DNA of 64,000 bases from Paenibacillus sp. Soil522. Its GTDB lineage: Bacteria; Bacillota; Bacilli; Paenibacillales; Paenibacillaceae. The notes under the pieces are model-generated. The model was given only the letters and a program-made list of their open reading frames with translations. It had not been told where the DNA came from and did not search any database. The position numbers were made by a program, and so were the translations under genes. This document shows, piece by piece, positions 61,888 through 64,000 of the stretch (position 1 is its first letter; the number at the start of each line of letters is the position of its first letter). The stretch covers positions 55,541 to 119,540 of the forward strand of contig NZ_LMRV01000026.1 of NCBI RefSeq assembly GCF_001428245.1. The letters are read 5' to 3'.

Positions 61888-62307
61888 TTATCTTCCGCCT
61901 TCCGGGAACGGCTTCCTGCCGACAAAACCATCATGCCAGCCATGATAATGACTGATATGCTGTTCCCCTTCCTTCCAGCAAATTAAAATGTCTTCGCCAT
62001 CCAGCACTGCGGGAAAGTCAATCAAGCCGGGATTAATCATTTTCAAAAGCACGCCTTTTCGTGAAAAGTTTTCAATCAACAGGTCAGCCTCGATCTTCAA
62101 AAATTCCAGCTGGCTCTCTTGCTCAAAGAAAGGGTCCCTGCTTCCTTGCCCAGCAACATAAGCTTGCTCATAAACCGCCTTCTCCTTCTGATAGTTCAAG
62201 TATTGATTCTCAAACTGCGCCGTTAATTGCTGCAGCTGCAGTAAATCCTCTTTCAATTGAGGCAATAGCTCATTAGCTTCGTTAAGTGTAAAGATTTTGT
62301 TACCCAT
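61888..62307 (-). CDS. DUF2203-family protein
   Basis: The 139-residue protein matches DUF2203: KIFTLNEANELLPQLKEDLLQLQ, the central helix, GVLLKMINPGLIDFPA and ICWKEGEQHISHYHGWHDGFVGRKP at the end, a His-rich conserved tail. Function is unknown. AAGGAG precedes the ATG. It is followed by nothing recognisable, so it is a monocistronic unit. Confidence 0.86.
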   Translation of the reverse strand: MGNKIFTLNEANELLPQLKEDLLQLQQLTAQFENQYLNYQKEKAVYEQAYVAGQGSRDPFFEQESQLEFLKIEADLLIENFSRKGVLLKMINPGLIDFPAVLDGEDILICWKEGEQHISHYHGWHDGFVGRKPFPEGGR

Positions 62308-62520
62308 CGTGTGTTCACTCCTTATGTGGGTTGCGCTTCTTTATCAATTTACCCCTATATTACATGGTAACTTCTTTTAATTCAAAAGCTCAGCTTGCTT
62401 GTTTCGCTAACCAGGCATTATAAAATGCCTGTCTATATTCATTAAGGACAGCAACACATCGATAACTAACCTGATTTTATTAGGATATGTAATGTAGATC
62501 TAAAAAAAATTTAACAGGAA

Positions 62521-63105
62521 TCAAAATTCCTTATCTCTAACTTTAGAAAATACCATTGTATCCCGGAGCGAGCCGTCGACAGCGCATTTTTCATTGCGAA
62601 GAGTGCCTTCTAACGTGTAGCCTAATCGCTCCGCTACACGCGCACTTCTTATATTTCGAGAGTCACAACGAATTTCAACGCGATTGGCCTTTAATTCCTG
62701 GACAGCAAAATTTGTGATCGCATTAGCTGCTTCCGTAATATAGCCTTTACCGCTATAAGCTGTCCGCACCCAATAACCGATTTCAAATTTTCGTGATTGC
62801 CAGTCTATACGATGAAGACCGCTGCTGCCTATTAATTGACCAGTATCCTTCGAAATCAGAAGCATCATCAGATCCGTACGTTCCAGATACTTTAAGCGAG
62901 CACGCCTTATGACGACTTCGGACTCCTCAACTGTGGGAATGGTTTGGGCCCATGGCATCCAAGGCTTCAGCTCATTTATACTTTCTATAACAGCCTCATT
63001 CAGCTTGATGCCGTCACCCCACAATGGCGTATGAATGAGCAGACGATTGCTTTCAAAGCTCTCTGGAATAGAAAGTAATAAGGGATTAAAATTGAAATCA
63101 TCCAT
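62521..63105 (-). CDS. GNAT acetyltransferase, RimJ/RimL type
   Basis: The 194-residue protein matches the ribosomal-protein-type acetyltransferases: SNRLLIHTPLWGDGIKLNEAV at the start, the acetyl-CoA region GYWVRTAYSGKGYITEAANAI and VAERLGYTLEGTLRN. It transfers an acetyl group, possibly to an N-terminus; substrate unknown. The ATG 63105 has AAGGAGG upstream; the longer frame begins before it. The 62308-62520 gap contains a small hairpin CAGGCATT/AATGCCTG at 62429-62448. Confidence 0.9.
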   Translation of the reverse strand: MDDFNFNPLLLSIPESFESNRLLIHTPLWGDGIKLNEAVIESINELKPWMPWAQTIPTVEESEVVIRRARLKYLERTDLMMLLISKDTGQLIGSSGLHRIDWQSRKFEIGYWVRTAYSGKGYITEAANAITNFAVQELKANRVEIRCDSRNIRSARVAERLGYTLEGTLRNEKCAVDGSLRDTMVFSKVRDKEF

Positions 63106-63311
63106 AATGCCGCGCCTCCTTATACAGACTTCGATAAGCACTTATAATTATACACGGTATCATGATGATCCCCATCGGCAGATTTTGCTTAACCAGTGAT
63201 GCGTCCTGCCTCGATATATGACTAACCTGGAAATTCGCTGTTAGTATAAACGAGATCATTGCATTATTCAACATAATTCCCCGTGATTAGGCTTTTCCTT
63301 GTATACAAAAA

Positions 63312-63344
63312 AAACTCTTAAGATCAATTTGATCTCAAGAGTTT
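63312..63344 (-). terminator. terminator of the tRNA array
   Basis: AAACTCTT and AAGAGTTT form the stem with a GATC/GATC inner pair; on the minus strand seven or more T residues follow. It lies 14 bases after the last tRNA. Confidence 0.82.
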
Positions 63345-63357
63345 GTGTTTTAAAGTT

Positions 63358-63439
63358 TGGTGCCGATGAGAGGACTCGAACCTCCACGGTTTCCCTCACG
63401 ATTTTGAGTCGCGCGCGTCTGCCATTCCGCCACATCGGC
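63358..63439 (-). tRNA. tRNA-Leu (CAA)
   Basis: GCCGATG and CATCGGC form the acceptor stem, the anticodon loop is CTCAAAA, the T-loop is GTTCGAGTC, and CCA is encoded. It is the last tRNA of the array. Confidence 0.92.
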
Positions 63440-63453
63440 ATATAGAAGAAATA

Positions 63454-63530
63454 TGGCGTGCCCTAAGAGATTCGAACTCCTGGCCTTTTGATTCGTAGTC
63501 AAACGCTCTATCCAGCTGAGCTAAGGGCAC
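63454..63530 (-). tRNA. tRNA-Arg (ACG)
   Basis: GTGCCCT and AGGGCAC form the acceptor stem, the anticodon loop is CTACGAA, the T-loop reads GTTCGAATC, and CCA is encoded. Confidence 0.95.
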
Positions 63531-63553
63531 ATAATTATTTCAGTAATATTTTG

Positions 63554-63627
63554 TGGAGGCGCCACCTAGATTCGAACTAGGGGTAGAGCTTTTGCAGAGC
63601 TTTGCCTTACCACTTGGCTATGGCGCC
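63554..63627 (-). tRNA. tRNA-Cys (GCA)
   Basis: GGCGCCA and TGGCGCC form the acceptor stem, the anticodon loop is CTGCAAA, the T-loop is GTTCGAATC, and CCA is encoded. Confidence 0.95.
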
Positions 63628-63634
63628 AAAATAA

Positions 63635-63709
63635 TGGAGCGGAAGACGGGAATCGAACCCGCGACCCTCGCCTTGGCAAGGCGATGCTCTACCGCTGAGC
63701 CACTTCCGC
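63635..63709 (-). tRNA. tRNA-Gly (GCC)
   Basis: GCGGAAG and CTTCCGC form the acceptor stem, the anticodon loop is TTGCCAA, the T-loop is GTTCGATTC, and CCA is encoded. Confidence 0.95.
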
Positions 63710-63716
63710 ATATAAA

Positions 63717-63771
63717 TGGCTGGGGATTCACGGAGTCAAAGTCCGTTGCCTTACCGCTTGGCTAATCCCCA
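63717..63771 (-). tRNA. T-arm-less tRNA-Gln (TTG), probable pseudogene
   Basis: The acceptor stem TGGGGAT/ATCCCCA, D-arm and anticodon arm (loop CTTTGAC, stem CGGA/TCCG) are intact and CCA is encoded. The variable loop and T-arm are missing: the sequence passes from CTCCGT straight to GAATCCCCA. The gene is 55 bases instead of about 75. Bacterial tRNA needs a T-arm for RNase P, EF-Tu and the ribosome, so this copy is probably dead. The order His-Gln-Gly-Cys matches the tail of B. subtilis trnD. Confidence 0.8.
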
Positions 63772-63801
63772 ACAAATATGTTGTATTCGTGTTTTTAATA
63801 A

Positions 63802-63878
63802 TGGGGCGATCGAGGGGAATTGAACCCCCGAATGTCGGATCCACAAACCGATGCGTTAACCACTTCGCCACGACCGCC
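63802..63878 (-). tRNA. tRNA-His (GTG)
   Basis: GCGGTCG and CGATCGC form the acceptor stem with an encoded G at -1, the anticodon loop is TTGTGGA, the T-loop is GTTCAATTC, and CCA is encoded. Confidence 0.93.
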
Positions 63879-63921
63879 ATGCTGCTTATCAGGTACTGAT
63901 CAACTCAGCTAATCACTCACA

Positions 63922-63948
63922 GACAAATAAAACCCACATATGTGGGCC
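63922..63948 (-). terminator. terminator entering from the right edge
   Basis: The palindrome CCCACATATGTGGG (63933-63946) is followed on the minus strand by TTTTATTTG. It would end a leftward transcript that begins beyond the right edge, before the tRNA array. Confidence 0.65.
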
Positions 63949-63975
63949 GTTTGCCAATGCACGCATTAGCAGGTT

Positions 63976-64000
63976 GCGCCCTGAAAACTGGATACGAAAG
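63976..64000 (+). other. boxA-like sequence of an rRNA operon
   Basis: CCTGAAAACTGGATACGAAA resembles the boxA-type antitermination sequence (TTTGAAAACT) found before 16S and 23S genes in Firmicutes. If so, an rRNA operon lies just beyond the right edge on the plus strand. The call depends on sequence outside the window. Confidence 0.4.

Noticed and set aside
63358..63878. CRISPR-like spacing in the tRNA region
   Set aside because: The regular blocks are tRNA genes with cloverleaf structure; no direct repeats of CRISPR length exist anywhere in the window.

Overview
The window looks like a chromosomal segment of a Paenibacillus-type member of the Bacillales. The evidence is the strong AGGAGG-type ribosome binding sites, frequent GTG and TTG starts, Bacillus-like gene families (GlnK/GlnL two-component systems, XpaC-TelA, a CIRCE operator, an ABC-F gene with a transcription-attenuation leader) and a tRNA array ordered His-Gln-Gly-Cys-Arg-Leu. 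No insertion sequence, prophage or CRISPR array is visible. Family names were assigned by reading motifs; no database search was run.

Layout. 0.3-1.8 kb: an ArsR repressor and an MFS exporter, each preceded by the same inverted-repeat operator. 2.2-5.9 kb: tyrS, a small unknown gene, a DMT transporter and a nucleotidyltransferase-like protein. 6.1-9.6 kb: a YtrA-like GntR regulator driving a compact ABC-transporter operon. 9.8-14.9 kb: an MFS transporter under a 25-bp palindrome, thrC, a pentapeptide-repeat gene that ends at an in-frame TGA followed by an SLH-like tail, and a repeat-bearing protein. 15.2-22.3 kb: a MHYT-PAS-GGDEF-EAL enzyme, YitT-like, DUF72 and MEKHLA proteins, and htpG under a perfect CIRCE element.

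22.5-32.9 kb is the most distinctive block. It holds xpaC-telA-tdk, and then a tellurite-resistance-type (Ter) locus with two terD genes, an internally deleted third terD, and a four-gene biosynthetic set: a CitE-like lyase, an 827-residue fusion carrying PRTase, TRSP, StiP and PELOTA-like parts, a HAD phosphatase and an ATP-grasp ligase. An ECF-type promoter candidate precedes terD. The set is predicted to make and modify a PRPP-derived, nucleoside-like product; that product is unknown.

32.9-38.9 kb: a CitA/DcuS-type two-component system divergent from tctCBA, which has a cre-like site upstream and an HPr-like gene without the active-site histidine downstream. 39-51 kb: amino-acid acquisition genes (amino-acid ABC transporter with asparaginase, a GltT-type symporter and an ArAE-family exporter) flanked by two paralogous GlnK/GlnL systems. 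A conserved 26-bp direct-repeat operator lies in front of both transporter operons, so the block reads as one glutamine/asparagine/glutamate sensing and uptake unit.

51-63 kb: an ABC-F protein behind a structured leader, a MarR-dioxygenase pair, a cell-wall peptidase, an LLM oxidoreductase, an Rrf2 regulator, a four-gene sigma-factor operon, an aldo/keto reductase and a GNAT enzyme. 63.36-63.88 kb: six tRNA genes, one of which (Gln) has no T-arm. The sequence at the right edge resembles an rRNA-operon boxA.
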